A DNA stretch of 44,160 nucleotides from an uncultured Clostridia bacterium (GTDB taxonomy: Bacteria > Bacillota > Clostridia > Oscillospirales > Ruminococcaceae): contig CAMEKR010000003.1 of NCBI GenBank assembly GCA_945921515.1, forward strand, positions 1 to 44,160, written 5' to 3'. The translations under genes were made by a program, and so were the position numbers. The notes under the pieces are model-generated. The model was given only the letters and a program-made list of their open reading frames with translations, had not been told where the DNA came from and ran no database searches. The stretch's first letter is position 1. The number at the start of each line of letters is the position of its first letter. This document shows, one piece after another, positions 19,257 to 28,141 of this stretch.

Positions 19257-21743
19257 GTGGATTCTATGGACAACAATATGGACAACATGATAGGCAGACG
19301 CCTTGACGGTCGCTACGAGCTTATTGAACTTATCGGAGCGGGCGGAATGGCGGACATCTATAAGGCAAAGGATATTACCGAGGACAGAATAGTTGCCGTA
19401 AAGATTCTTAAGAACGAGTTTGCCGGCAGCGAGGATTTCCTCAGACGGTTCAGAAATGAATCAAAGGCGATAGCCTTGCTATCTCATCCCAATATCGTAA
19501 AGATTTATGATGTAGGCTTCAGCGAGCAGATTCAGTTTATTGTTATGGAATATATAGACGGGATTTCGCTTGCAGACTACATAAAGCTTCAGGGCGTCCT
19601 TAAGTGGAAGGATGCGGTATACTTTACCGTTCAGATACTGAGAGCGCTTCAGCACGCCCACGACAGAGGCATTGTTCACCGTGATATCAAGTCACAGAAT
19701 GTAATGATGCTCCCCGACGGTACCATAAAGGTCATGGACTTCGGTATTGCACGCTTTAACCGTGAGACAGACAAGACTCTTTCGGAAAAAGCTATCGGCT
19801 CTGTTCACTATATCAGTCCGGAGCAGGCAAGAGGCGAGATGACCGATGAAAAGAGCGATATCTATTCGGTAGGTGTAATGCTCTATGAAATGCTCACCGG
19901 ACAGAAGCCGTTTGACGGTGAGACTCCCGTTGCTATTGCGCTTCAGCATATGCAGACTCAGCCAAAGCCGCTTCGTGAGATCAATTCTTCAATACCCGAA
20001 GGTCTTGAAGAAATAACGCTCAAGGCAATGCAGAAAGAGCCTTCAATGCGTTATCAAACAGCCGGCGAGATGATAAACGATATAGAGGAGTTCAAAAAAG
20101 ATCCCAGCATCGTTTTTGAGTACAAGTATTTCTCAACAGACGGTACTACAAAGTATTTTGTTGACAAGGTCAGCGATCCTAACACACCTGTTCAGGAAGA
20201 AAAAGACGAGCAGGGTGATGATGAAGATGATGATTTATACGACGAAGATGACGAAGACGAAGAGATAGAGGAGCGTCGTTCACCGCTGCTGCCTATACTT
20301 TTTGCCGTTGCATCCGTGTTTGTGATTATGACCGCATGGCTTATTTTCACAATCGTTACTAATAACATCCCAAGCACAAGCGGTAACGATGATGAGATGA
20401 CTATGCCGAATATAATCGGTATGACTCTTGAGGATGTTCAGACAAAATATCCCGAACTTAATCTCGAAATAGACAGACAGTACTCCACCGAATACAAAGA
20501 GATGGAAGTAATGGATCAGAAGACGCCTGCAGGCAGAACAATCAAGAAGAACTCTCTTGTAAAGATAGTTGTCAGCAACGGTCCGCAGAGGATTGAGATT
20601 GACGATTACTCCAACCTGTCTTCCGATGACGCAAAGATAAAGCTTGAAAAAGCAGGGCTTAAAGCGAAGATAATTTTCGTTGAGAATGAGGAAGTAAGTA
20701 AGGGTTATGTAATCAAGACCGAGCCTGCCGCACATACACAGGTTGAGCAGGGTACAGAGGTCAAGGTCTATGTAAGTAACGGCAAGGGACTTAAGGCTGT
20801 TAATGTTCCTAAGTTTATAGGAATGACCATTGAAGAAGCAAGACAAGAGGCTGAAGAAAGAAAACTCAAGCTTAAGGAAGTTACCGGCTCAAGCAACGAG
20901 TATGAAGAAGGTCAGATTATCGAGCAGAGTATCGCCGAGAACTCAATGGTTGACGAAGATACCGAGATTGAGGTTACCGTCTGCGACGGAAAGCCTGTTA
21001 CAATAAAGACGGAGATATCGCTTGAACTTCCTTCGGATGTTACCGATACCGGCGTATTCAAGTTTGAGTACTTCAAAGACGGTGTAATTTTCGACAGCGA
21101 AGAGCGTGATATGGCTGTAAATGCAGGCAAGACAATAACGATTCCCGTAAGCGGTAATGAGCTTACCACCTTCACTGTTAAGATTACAAATGTTGCAGAT
21201 ACTTCTCTCAACGGTGTTCTTGCTGAGATCGATGTTGACTTCAAGAATGAGGATACCGTGCCCGATGTAAAGAGCTACAATGCTGATTTGTTCAAGCAGC
21301 TCAAGTATGTCGCTCCCGACACTACCACAGAAGAACCGGTTTCTAAGCCCGATCCCGTTATTACGGGCAGTGTAATGTTGACACTTCCTACTATTGCGAG
21401 GGATTCAGGAACCTTTGTATTTACCTATTCAGACAGTAACGGCAATCAGATAGGCACAGAGACAAAGAATATGTCTATCGCTGCAGGCAAGCAGCTTTCG
21501 TTTGAAGTATCGGGTACAGACAAGCAGACTTACTATATCACTATCGAGAATGTCAAGGATAGTTCAAAGTCCGGACAGCTTGCTAAGGTAACGGTCGATT
21601 TCTCTTCCGGCAAAGCAGTTCAGACCGTAGACGAGTTCAATGAGAATTTGTTCAACGAGTTGAAGTACAATGAACAGACTCCTGCAGAATCTTCGGGAGA
21701 ATCATCCGAGCCCGAGCCTGAGCCGGTTCCAACCGAAGAGTGA
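19257..21743 (+). CDS. prkC: PASTA-domain Ser/Thr kinase (PrkC family) with extra C-terminal modules
   Basis: An 828-residue membrane kinase. Residues 20-280 are the kinase domain: G-loop GAGGMA (27-32), Lys49, HRDIKSQN (141-148) and DFG (161-163). An acidic juxtamembrane stretch (311-340) leads to one membrane helix (344-368). Outside the cell come three PASTA domains (about 382-444, 445-510, 514-579), which in the family bind muropeptides or lipid II. Two further modules (581-684 and 701-804) are clearly repeats of each other and are not PASTA. The tail is Pro/Glu-rich. The start is taken as GTG 19257; ATG 19266 is equally possible. It probably couples cell-wall status to growth or spore germination. 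Confidence 0.95.
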   Translation: MDSMDNNMDNMIGRRLDGRYELIELIGAGGMADIYKAKDITEDRIVAVKILKNEFAGSEDFLRRFRNESKAIALLSHPNIVKIYDVGFSEQIQFIVMEYIDGISLADYIKLQGVLKWKDAVYFTVQILRALQHAHDRGIVHRDIKSQNVMMLPDGTIKVMDFGIARFNRETDKTLSEKAIGSVHYISPEQARGEMTDEKSDIYSVGVMLYEMLTGQKPFDGETPVAIALQHMQTQPKPLREINSSIPEGLEEITLKAMQKEPSMRYQTAGEMINDIEEFKKDPSIVFEYKYFSTDGTTKYFVDKVSDPNTPVQEEKDEQGDDEDDDLYDEDDEDEEIEERRSPLLPILFAVASVFVIMTAWLIFTIVTNNIPSTSGNDDEMTMPNIIGMTLEDVQTKYPELNLEIDRQYSTEYKEMEVMDQKTPAGRTIKKNSLVKIVVSNGPQRIEIDDYSNLSSDDAKIKLEKAGLKAKIIFVENEEVSKGYVIKTEPAAHTQVEQGTEVKVYVSNGKGLKAVNVPKFIGMTIEEARQEAEERKLKLKEVTGSSNEYEEGQIIEQSIAENSMVDEDTEIEVTVCDGKPVTIKTEISLELPSDVTDTGVFKFEYFKDGVIFDSEERDMAVNAGKTITIPVSGNELTTFTVKITNVADTSLNGVLAEIDVDFKNEDTVPDVKSYNADLFKQLKYVAPDTTTEEPVSKPDPVITGSVMLTLPTIARDSGTFVFTYSDSNGNQIGTETKNMSIAAGKQLSFEVSGTDKQTYYITIENVKDSSKSGQLAKVTVDFSSGKAVQTVDEFNENLFNELKYNEQTPAESSGESSEPEPEPVPTEE

Positions 21744-21760
21744 TATATTGAGGTCAGCCT

Positions 21761-22660
21761 TTGAAGAATGATAAATTTGAAGGCATTATAACTAAAGCTG
21801 TCGGCGGCAACTACTATGTAGCTGTCTCCGACGGCGTTTTATGTTCTAATGCAAGGGGATTATTCAGAAAAGAGAAGATATCGCCGTGTGCCGGTGATAA
21901 TGTTATTGTCAGCGTGACAGAAAATTCAGTGCCGCTGATATGTGACATAAAGGAAAGAAAAAACCATATAATCCGCCCTCCGCTTGCAAACCTCGACTGC
22001 GCTTTGCTTGTAACTTCGGCGGTTGATCCTGTGCCTAATACGCTTGTTACCGACAAGCTGATTTCGATATTTGAAAGTAAGCATATTGAGCCGGTGATTG
22101 TAATTACAAAGCAGGATCTGAGAGATTGCGAGGAATTTGCACAGATTTATCGCAGCTGCGGTTTCAAGGTGTTTTATATGGATAACCCAACCGGAAAAGG
22201 TATAGATGAGATAAAATCGTATGTTTCGGGAAAACTGTCTGCGCTTATAGGAAATTCCGGTGTCGGCAAATCAAGCCTGATGAATCATCTTTTCCCGGGA
22301 CTTATGGCGGATACCGGCGATATCAGCAAGAAGCTTGGTCGAGGCAGACACACTACCCGTCAGGTTGAACTGTTCAGACTTGATGAAGGCGGATATATAG
22401 CCGATACACCCGGCTTTTCTACGGTTGAAGTCAGCCGATACGGTTTTATTCCCAAAAACGAGCTGCAGTATTCTTTCAGAGAGTTTTCCGAATATATCGG
22501 AAAATGCAGATTCAGAGACTGCGTTCATCTGAAAGAGACCGGCTGTGCAGTAACTGAGGCTCTAAGGGAAGGGAATATCAGCCCCTCTCGTTATGAAAGC
22601 TATGTAAAAATGTGCGAAGAAGCAGAGAAGCTGAATGAATGGGAGTTCAAAGAAAAGTGA
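21761..22660 (+). CDS. rsgA: Ribosome small-subunit GTPase RsgA
   Basis: A 299-residue circularly permuted GTPase that helps 30S maturation. An N-terminal OB domain is followed by TKQD (116-119), the P-loop GNSGVGKSS (164-172), and DTPG (215-218). A zinc site follows with Cys249, Cys254, His256 and Cys262. The start is a TTG at 21761 with GAGGT 6 bases ahead; no nearby ATG fits. It is 17 bases after the kinase gene. rpe, which often lies between rsgA and thiN, is absent. Confidence 0.95.
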   Translation: MKNDKFEGIITKAVGGNYYVAVSDGVLCSNARGLFRKEKISPCAGDNVIVSVTENSVPLICDIKERKNHIIRPPLANLDCALLVTSAVDPVPNTLVTDKLISIFESKHIEPVIVITKQDLRDCEEFAQIYRSCGFKVFYMDNPTGKGIDEIKSYVSGKLSALIGNSGVGKSSLMNHLFPGLMADTGDISKKLGRGRHTTRQVELFRLDEGGYIADTPGFSTVEVSRYGFIPKNELQYSFREFSEYIGKCRFRDCVHLKETGCAVTEALREGNISPSRYESYVKMCEEAEKLNEWEFKEK

Positions 22661-23277
22661 AAAATTGCTGTTATATATTTTGCGGCGGTCCGGAATCCTG
22701 CTCTACAGTAAAAATACCCGATAATGCTTATATTATCTGTGCGGACAGCGGTTATGACAAGGCATTGTCCGCCGGTATCAAGCCGGATTTGCTTATCGGT
22801 GATTTCGACAGCGTAAAAAGCAAACTTCCTGATGATATCGATGTATTAAGAGCACCTGCTCATAAAGATGATACCGATACACTCCTTGCAGTGAGGACAG
22901 CGCTTGAAAAGGGCTTTGATGAAATAATTCTTGCAGGCGCCTGCGGCGGAAGAACAGATCACACTCTTGCAAATATAGCAACTTTGCTTTTTATCCGTGA
23001 ACACGGTGCTGAAGCTTATGCTGTCGGCGATGAAACAGATGTATATATTCTCGCCGATGAATCTTTACGGCTTAAAGCCGATATTTCAAGATACTTATCG
23101 GTGTTTGCCGTAAGTGATGAAGCTGTAGTATCCATATCCGGCTGTGCATATCCGCTTGACAGATATCTGATGAAAAGAAGCTTCCCGATAGGTGTCAGCA
23201 ACGAGTTTATAGAAGGTAAAGAAGCGGTTATTACCTGTGAAAGCGGACTTGTTGCCGTGCTGACAGTAAAAAAATGA
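22657..23277 (+). CDS. thiN: Thiamine pyrophosphokinase
   Basis: About 206 residues, converting thiamine to thiamine diphosphate. The family motifs are IFCGGPES, ADSGYDKALSAG, LLIGDFDSV, HKDDTDTLLAV and AGACGGRTDHTLANI. The frame is open to an ATG at 22639, but the GTG at 22657 forms a GTGA overlap with the rsgA stop and gives the usual N-terminus. Thiamine diphosphate is the cofactor of Dxs, encoded further along in this window. Confidence 0.93.
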   Translation: MKNCCYIFCGGPESCSTVKIPDNAYIICADSGYDKALSAGIKPDLLIGDFDSVKSKLPDDIDVLRAPAHKDDTDTLLAVRTALEKGFDEIILAGACGGRTDHTLANIATLLFIREHGAEAYAVGDETDVYILADESLRLKADISRYLSVFAVSDEAVVSISGCAYPLDRYLMKRSFPIGVSNEFIEGKEAVITCESGLVAVLTVKK

Positions 23278-23289
23278 GTAACAAAATAT

Positions 23290-23329
23290 CTCCCAACGGA
23301 ATAAAGTGTAGTAGCTTTATCCGAGGGAG
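23290..23329 (+). promoter_or_regulatory. Hairpin masking the ribosome binding site of the 53-residue protein
   Basis: The arms pair as CTCCC/GGGAG, CGG/CCG and ATAAAG/CTTTAT (14 pairs) around an 8-base loop. The 3' arm contains the ribosome binding site of the following small gene. A TATTTTTAT stretch follows at 23331-23339, so it could also act as a partial intrinsic terminator after thiN. Confidence 0.6.
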
Positions 23330-23337
23330 GTATTTTT

Positions 23338-23499
23338 ATGATGAGAAGGCGAAGGCCCGGGCGGTCAAAATTTCCTGCTATGATTCTGGGTCTTGCAGGC
23401 GTTCTTATCTGCATCACCTGTATGTCAGCAGAGTCGCTGCTGATAATACTGTCGCTGTTTATGATAGCTCTCGGATTATGGCTGCTGTTTTTTTGCTGA
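23338..23499 (+). CDS. Small two-helix membrane protein, 53 residues
   Basis: I do not recognise a family. The product starts with a very basic segment (MMRRRRPGRSK). Two hydrophobic stretches follow (about 15-29 and 33-52) with a short turn containing Ser-Ala-Glu, ending in Phe-Phe-Cys. GAGGGAGG lies 7 bases before the ATG, one of the best ribosome binding sites in the window. A longer frame over the same DNA lacks such a site and looks less protein-like. It sits between thiN and spoVM in the same orientation, so a sporulation or envelope role is possible, but that is inference. Confidence 0.72.
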   Translation: MMRRRRPGRSKFPAMILGLAGVLICITCMSAESLLIILSLFMIALGLWLLFFC

Positions 23500-23515
23500 A
23501 AGAGAGGTACATATT

Positions 23516-23599
23516 ATGAAGATCGTTGTTTGTAAGACTCCGAGGATTTTAGCAGGTTTTTTAAGACTTTTTTTCGGAATTAAAAAGACAGAAGGTTAA
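23516..23599 (+). CDS. spoVM: Stage V sporulation protein SpoVM
   Basis: A 27-residue peptide starting MKIVVCKTPR and ending FFGIKKTEG, an amphipathic helix with a proline near residue 9 like SpoVM of Bacillus (26 residues). In that organism SpoVM recognises the convex forespore membrane and anchors SpoIVA for coat assembly. AGAGAGG lies 8 bases before the ATG. Synteny supports the call, since thiN-spoVM is also the Bacillus order. It is 16 bases after the 53-residue membrane protein. Too short for routine gene finders. Confidence 0.88.
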   Translation: MKIVVCKTPRILAGFLRLFFGIKKTEG

Positions 23600-23604
23600 C
23601 GGAT

Positions 23605-23648
23605 TTACCGCCGTCTGCATTTTGCCGGCGGCGGTAAGAATAATTTTG
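23605..23648 (+). terminator. Terminator after spoVM
   Basis: A nine-base stem TTACCGCCG/CGGCGGTAA (23605-23613, 23629-23637) followed by GAATAATTTT. The U-tract is weak, but its position closes the long remA-to-spoVM unit. Confidence 0.65.
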
Positions 23649-23691
23649 CATATGACGAATATAATAAATCAAAAAGATTTCAAAAAAACTC

Positions 23692-23720
23692 TTGACAAAC
23701 CTCAAATGCTGTGATATAAT
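23692..23720 (+). promoter_or_regulatory. Promoter of initiator tRNA gene
   Basis: Perfect consensus TTGACA (23692-23697), a 17-base spacer and TATAAT (23715-23720), about 32 bases upstream of the tRNA. Confidence 0.92.
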
Positions 23721-23751
23721 ATACAAGGTCATTAAGACAGTATATAAATAT

Positions 23752-23826
<75 letters not shown>

Positions 23827-23831
23827 TTATG

Positions 23832-23865
23832 AAGAACACTTCTTTTTGAAGTGTTCTTTTCTTAT
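23832..23865 (+). terminator. Intrinsic terminator after tRNA-Met
   Basis: An 11-base perfect stem AAGAACACTTC/GAAGTGTTCTT (23832-23842, 23848-23858), followed by TTCTT. Confidence 0.88.
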
Positions 23866-24064
23866 ATTTCCCTTTATACTGCCCAATTTCATCACGTTTT
23901 GTCGGTGTAAAAATTTCATCATTTAATGTGTATTGTACTATTAGTTTTTATTAGGAAAATTGTTTTCCTAACACTATCCTAACAAATCTATTTTTCTTAT
24001 TCTTCACATTCCTATTGTGCAATAACGCCACCTCGCTGTTTTTTGCAAAAGTAGTAAAAAATAC
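23866..24064. other. Non-coding stretch between tRNA-Met and purA with short repeats
   Basis: No convincing gene. It contains a ten-base direct repeat AATTTCATCA (23885-23894 and 23912-23921). It also has a perfect inverted repeat TTAGGAAAA/TTTTCCTAA with a 3-base centre (23951-23971), and a further direct copy TCCTAACA (23966-23973 and 23977-23984) spaced 11 bases apart. The arrangement is operator-like or arm-site-like. A 61-codon minus-strand frame here shows no recognisable features. Confidence 0.6.
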
Positions 24065-24093
24065 TTGCAATTTTGTTCTGCCTTTGATATAAT
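24065..24093 (+). promoter_or_regulatory. Sigma-A promoter of purA
   Basis: TTGCAA (24065-24070), a 17-base spacer and TATAAT (24088-24093), about 70 bases ahead of purA. Confidence 0.8.
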
Positions 24094-24128
24094 AAAAATG
24101 TATCTTGTACATTTGTGTGTACTTATAA

Positions 24129-25439
<1,311 letters not shown>

Positions 25440-25460
25440 TCATACTTTGGGAGTAAATTA

Positions 25461-26225
25461 TTGAATATACTTTTTATCGGAGATGTTGTGGGGCAGAAGG
25501 CCTGTGCAAATCTCAGAGAAAAACTGCCTTTTCTTAAAAAAGAATACAATATTGATACCGTCATAGTAAACGGCGAGAATTCTGCAGACGGAAACGGCAT
25601 AACACCCGTGTCGGCAAAATTTCTTATTGACAGCGGTGCTGATGTCATAACGACCGGTAACCACTGTTTCAGAAGAAAAGAAATGAATGACTTTTACGAA
25701 ACATCGGATATAGTCATTCGCCCTGCAAATTATCCCGATGAGGTTGTCGGAAAAGGCTATACGGTGCTCGATCACGGAAAGTATTCTGTTTGTGTTATAA
25801 ATCTTCTCGGCGTTGTCTTTATGCAGAATCTTGAAAACTCTTTTCGCTGTATTGACAGAATATTAAGTAAAGTTGACTCTAAAGTCATAATTGTGGATTT
25901 TCACGCAGAGGCGACTTCCGAAAAGAAGGCTATGGGTTATTATCTTGCAGGAAGGGTTTCTGCGGTTCTTGGAACTCACACGCATATTCAGACGGCTGAT
26001 GAAGAGATAATAGACGGGCACACGGGCTATATTACCGATGTCGGAATGACAGGCGTGACCGATTCGGTGCTCGGCGTCAAAAAAGAGATTATTATCAACA
26101 ATATGATTACCGGATATCCGCAAAGGTATGAATACGCCGAAGGCAATTTTCATATATGCGGCGCTGTCATATCTGTTGATGAAAAAACAGGTATCTGTAC
26201 TTCTATAAAGAGAATACGATACTGA
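25461..26225 (+). CDS. ymdB: YmdB-type metallophosphoesterase (cyclic nucleotide phosphodiesterase)
   Basis: A 254-residue phosphoesterase of the TIGR00282/YmdB family. In Bacillus YmdB hydrolyses 2',3'-cyclic nucleotides and is linked to biofilm control. Metal-binding motifs: FIGDVVG, VNGENSADG, TTGNHCFRRKE, VDFHAEATSEK and GTHTHIQTAD. The start is a TTG at 25461 with GGGAG about 7 bases ahead. It precedes spoVS, as in Bacillus. The RNase Y gene that often sits before it is absent here; purA is there instead. Confidence 0.93.
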   Translation: MNILFIGDVVGQKACANLREKLPFLKKEYNIDTVIVNGENSADGNGITPVSAKFLIDSGADVITTGNHCFRRKEMNDFYETSDIVIRPANYPDEVVGKGYTVLDHGKYSVCVINLLGVVFMQNLENSFRCIDRILSKVDSKVIIVDFHAEATSEKKAMGYYLAGRVSAVLGTHTHIQTADEEIIDGHTGYITDVGMTGVTDSVLGVKKEIIINNMITGYPQRYEYAEGNFHICGAVISVDEKTGICTSIKRIRY

Positions 26226-26246
26226 TATTCTAACGGGAGGTAAAAA

Positions 26247-26507
26247 ATGGAAGTAGTAAAAGTTTCAGCAAAATCTGTACCTAAGTCGGTTGCAGGCGCT
26301 ATTGCAGCAGTTATCCGTGAAAACGGAGAAGTTGAAGTTCAGGCTGTTGGCGCAGGTGCTTCTAATCAGGCAGTAAAAGCTATTGCAATTTCAAGAAGCT
26401 ATATGGCACTGTCCGGTGTTGATTTAGTGTGCATTCCCGCTTTCACTACCGTTAATATTGACGGTGAAGAGCGTACAGCAATGAAGTTCATTGTTGAATG
26501 TCGCTGA
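26247..26507 (+). CDS. spoVS: Stage V sporulation protein S
   Basis: An 86-residue SpoVS, highly conserved over its whole length (MEVVKVSAKSVPKSVAGAIA, VQAVGAGASNQAVKAIA). It is an Alba-like small protein that in Bacillus affects septation and spore coat formation. A GGGAGG ribosome binding site precedes the ATG by 7 bases, and it lies 21 bases after ymdB. Confidence 0.96.
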   Translation: MEVVKVSAKSVPKSVAGAIAAVIRENGEVEVQAVGAGASNQAVKAIAISRSYMALSGVDLVCIPAFTTVNIDGEERTAMKFIVECR

Positions 26508-26556
26508 TTATCTATTGTAAATTTAATGAGGAGAATTTGCCGCTTTGATTCGGCTT

Positions 26557-26588
26557 CGCCCTGGCGATATCGTCGGGGCGTATTTTTT
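26557..26588 (+). terminator. Terminator after spoVS
   Basis: A GC-rich hairpin with arms CGCCCTGGCGA and TCGTCGGGGCG (two G-U pairs), followed by TATTTTTTT. Confidence 0.85.
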
Positions 26589-26641
26589 TGCATATATCGC
26601 TCTTTGCTGTAAACTATATCGTTATAGGCAAGGAGGCATAT

Positions 26642-27166
26642 ATGAATAATGTTATAATAATTGACGATGATGAAGATGTTGCATTATGTGCTGTTGAGGC
26701 GCTTGCGACTTCGTTTCATGTAAGGTTTTGCAGCGGAAATTCGCTGTATGAAACGGGATGCGGAAAAAGCATATATATCTGGCGTACGGATGTACTTCAC
26801 AGTCTTGGTGCAGAGGACTGCATAATTGTGCTTGGTGAGAATGTTAATGCAGTTCCCTCTTTTTTACCGCAAAGTGCACTTATAATAGCAAATGCGCTTA
26901 ATAAAGAGCAAATGGAAATTCTTTCTCACAAAAACAACAACGTCATAACCTGCGGAAATCTTGTTATGGATACTGTTTCATATACAAGCATAACAGATGA
27001 AGAGATTACCGTTTCTCTCGGAAGAGAGGTAGTTTTACCGGATGGTACCGAGATACAGCCTTTTGAAAAACCTGTCCGAAAAAGCACCGGCGACAGAATC
27101 TATCCGGTTCTTGCCTCATCTGCACTCAGAATAGTGCTTGGCGACAGTTCTTTTTATCTCAGGTAA
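26642..27166 (+). CDS. Conserved-looking hypothetical protein
   Basis: A 174-residue protein I cannot assign. It starts MNNVIIIDDDEDVALCAVEAL, superficially like a response-regulator start, but without the rest of a receiver domain. A central segment reads NNVITCGNLVMDTVSYTSIT followed by a strand-rich EEITVSLGREVVLPDGTEI. The C-terminus is IVLGDSSFYLR. No signal peptide or membrane helix. A perfect AGGAGG lies 5 bases ahead of the ATG. The frame opens further upstream (26588) but without a better start. It stands alone between the spoVS terminator and the asp23 promoter. I have a vague memory of similar uncharacterised clostridial proteins, too weak to name a family. Confidence 0.8.
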   Translation: MNNVIIIDDDEDVALCAVEALATSFHVRFCSGNSLYETGCGKSIYIWRTDVLHSLGAEDCIIVLGENVNAVPSFLPQSALIIANALNKEQMEILSHKNNNVITCGNLVMDTVSYTSITDEEITVSLGREVVLPDGTEIQPFEKPVRKSTGDRIYPVLASSALRIVLGDSSFYLR

Positions 27167-27197
27167 TTTTTTTGAAGCAAAAAACTTTCTTATATAC

Positions 27198-27226
27198 TTG
27201 TATTTTTTTCGGTTGTGGTGTATAAT
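27198..27226 (+). promoter_or_regulatory. Sigma-A promoter of the asp23-to-recN unit
   Basis: TTGTAT (27198-27203), a 17-base spacer and TATAAT (27221-27226). A second TATAAT overlaps the likely start point (27230-27235). The 90-base leader has two small hairpins, TGCCG/CGGCA (27256-27267) and TGCCCG/CGGGCA (27288-27310); the second abuts the ribosome binding site. Confidence 0.75.
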
Positions 27227-27326
27227 GTGTATAATAGACTTATAATAGCTAAGTGTGCCGTTCGGCATATTGAGGTAACAATCACAGTGCCCGTTTAATA
27301 TATTCGGGCAGGAAAGGCAGTACGAT

Positions 27327-27689
27327 ATGAATAAAAAGACTACTCGTACAGGTGCAAGCCTGCGTATTTCAAATGAAGTTATTACAAAGATTGCTGAAGT
27401 AGCTGCAACAGAGATAAAAGGAGTGGCTGCAAACGGTGAACATCTTGTCGTCAGCGAAAAAAGTATTGCTCAATTTGCAGGCAAGCTGTTTTCACCTGTT
27501 AAGGCAGTTATGAAAAACGATGCTGTCGAGGTGACGGTTTGTATTGTCGTGCTTCAGGGATATAAAGCAGAAACGGTTGCAAAAGCAGTTCAGGAAAGTG
27601 TTAAATCCGCAATTCAGAATATGGCAGGTATCTCTGTTTCAAAGGTAAATGTCAGAATAACCGATATTGTGCTTAATAAAACAGAATAA
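27327..27689 (+). CDS. Asp23/Gls24 family protein (YqhY-like)
   Basis: A 120-residue Asp23/Gls24 protein: RISNEVITKIAEVAATEIKGV at the N-terminus, a VEVTVCIVVLQGYKAETVAKAVQ core, and VNVRITDIVL at the end. In Bacillus the paralogue YqhY lies by the acetyl-CoA carboxylase genes and nusB and is linked to fatty-acid synthesis control. Here it heads the nusB cluster. Its exact function is not settled. Confidence 0.92.
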   Translation: MNKKTTRTGASLRISNEVITKIAEVAATEIKGVAANGEHLVVSEKSIAQFAGKLFSPVKAVMKNDAVEVTVCIVVLQGYKAETVAKAVQESVKSAIQNMAGISVSKVNVRITDIVLNKTE

Positions 27690-27709
27690 AAGAACAGGAT
27701 ATATATTTT

Positions 27710-28141
27710 ATGGCAGAAAGAAAACTTACAAGACACGAAATGAGAGAAGCGGCTCTGCTTATCCTTTTTCAGATGCAGTTCAATCCGGCGACTCTCGATG
27801 AGCTTTTAGAAGATTGCAAAGAGTCGTTTGAGATGGAATATAACGCTCAGTCCGTATCTCTTGCAAAAGGCGTCAATGAGCATAAAGAAGAGCTTTGCGC
27901 TATCATAGACGGATATTCTCCTTCAAGAAAGGTAGATCGTATTTCTTACATAGACCTTGCTATTATGATGATATCGATTTATGAGATGAAATACTGTCCT
28001 TCGGTTCCCGATAAGGTTGCGATAAACGAAGCTATTGAGTTTGCGAAGGAATATGCAGATAAAGCCGATGTTCGCTTTATCAACGGCGTATTGAATTCAT
28101 ATTATCAGGACTGTATCGCAAAAGGTAAGGCTGATGACTGA
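27710..28141 (+). CDS. nusB: Transcription antitermination factor NusB
   Basis: A 143-residue all-helical NusB, which with S10 binds boxA RNA during rRNA transcription. It starts AERKLTRHEMREAALLILFQMQF and has the C-terminal PDKVAINEAIEFAKEYADKADVRFINGVL segment typical of the family. The ribosome binding site is weak. Its end overlaps xseA by 8 bases. Confidence 0.95.
   Translation: MAERKLTRHEMREAALLILFQMQFNPATLDELLEDCKESFEMEYNAQSVSLAKGVNEHKEELCAIIDGYSPSRKVDRISYIDLAIMMISIYEMKYCPSVPDKVAINEAIEFAKEYADKADVRFINGVLNSYYQDCIAKGKADD

Noticed and set aside
20215-20275. Acidic low-complexity stretch as a possible tandem repeat
   Set aside because: It is the acidic juxtamembrane linker of the kinase; the repeats are codon-level Asp/Glu runs, not a DNA repeat element.
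23274-23519. 81-codon plus-strand frame after thiN
   Set aside because: The small membrane gene in another frame has a strong ribosome binding site and a coherent hydrophobic profile; this frame does not and overlaps spoVM.
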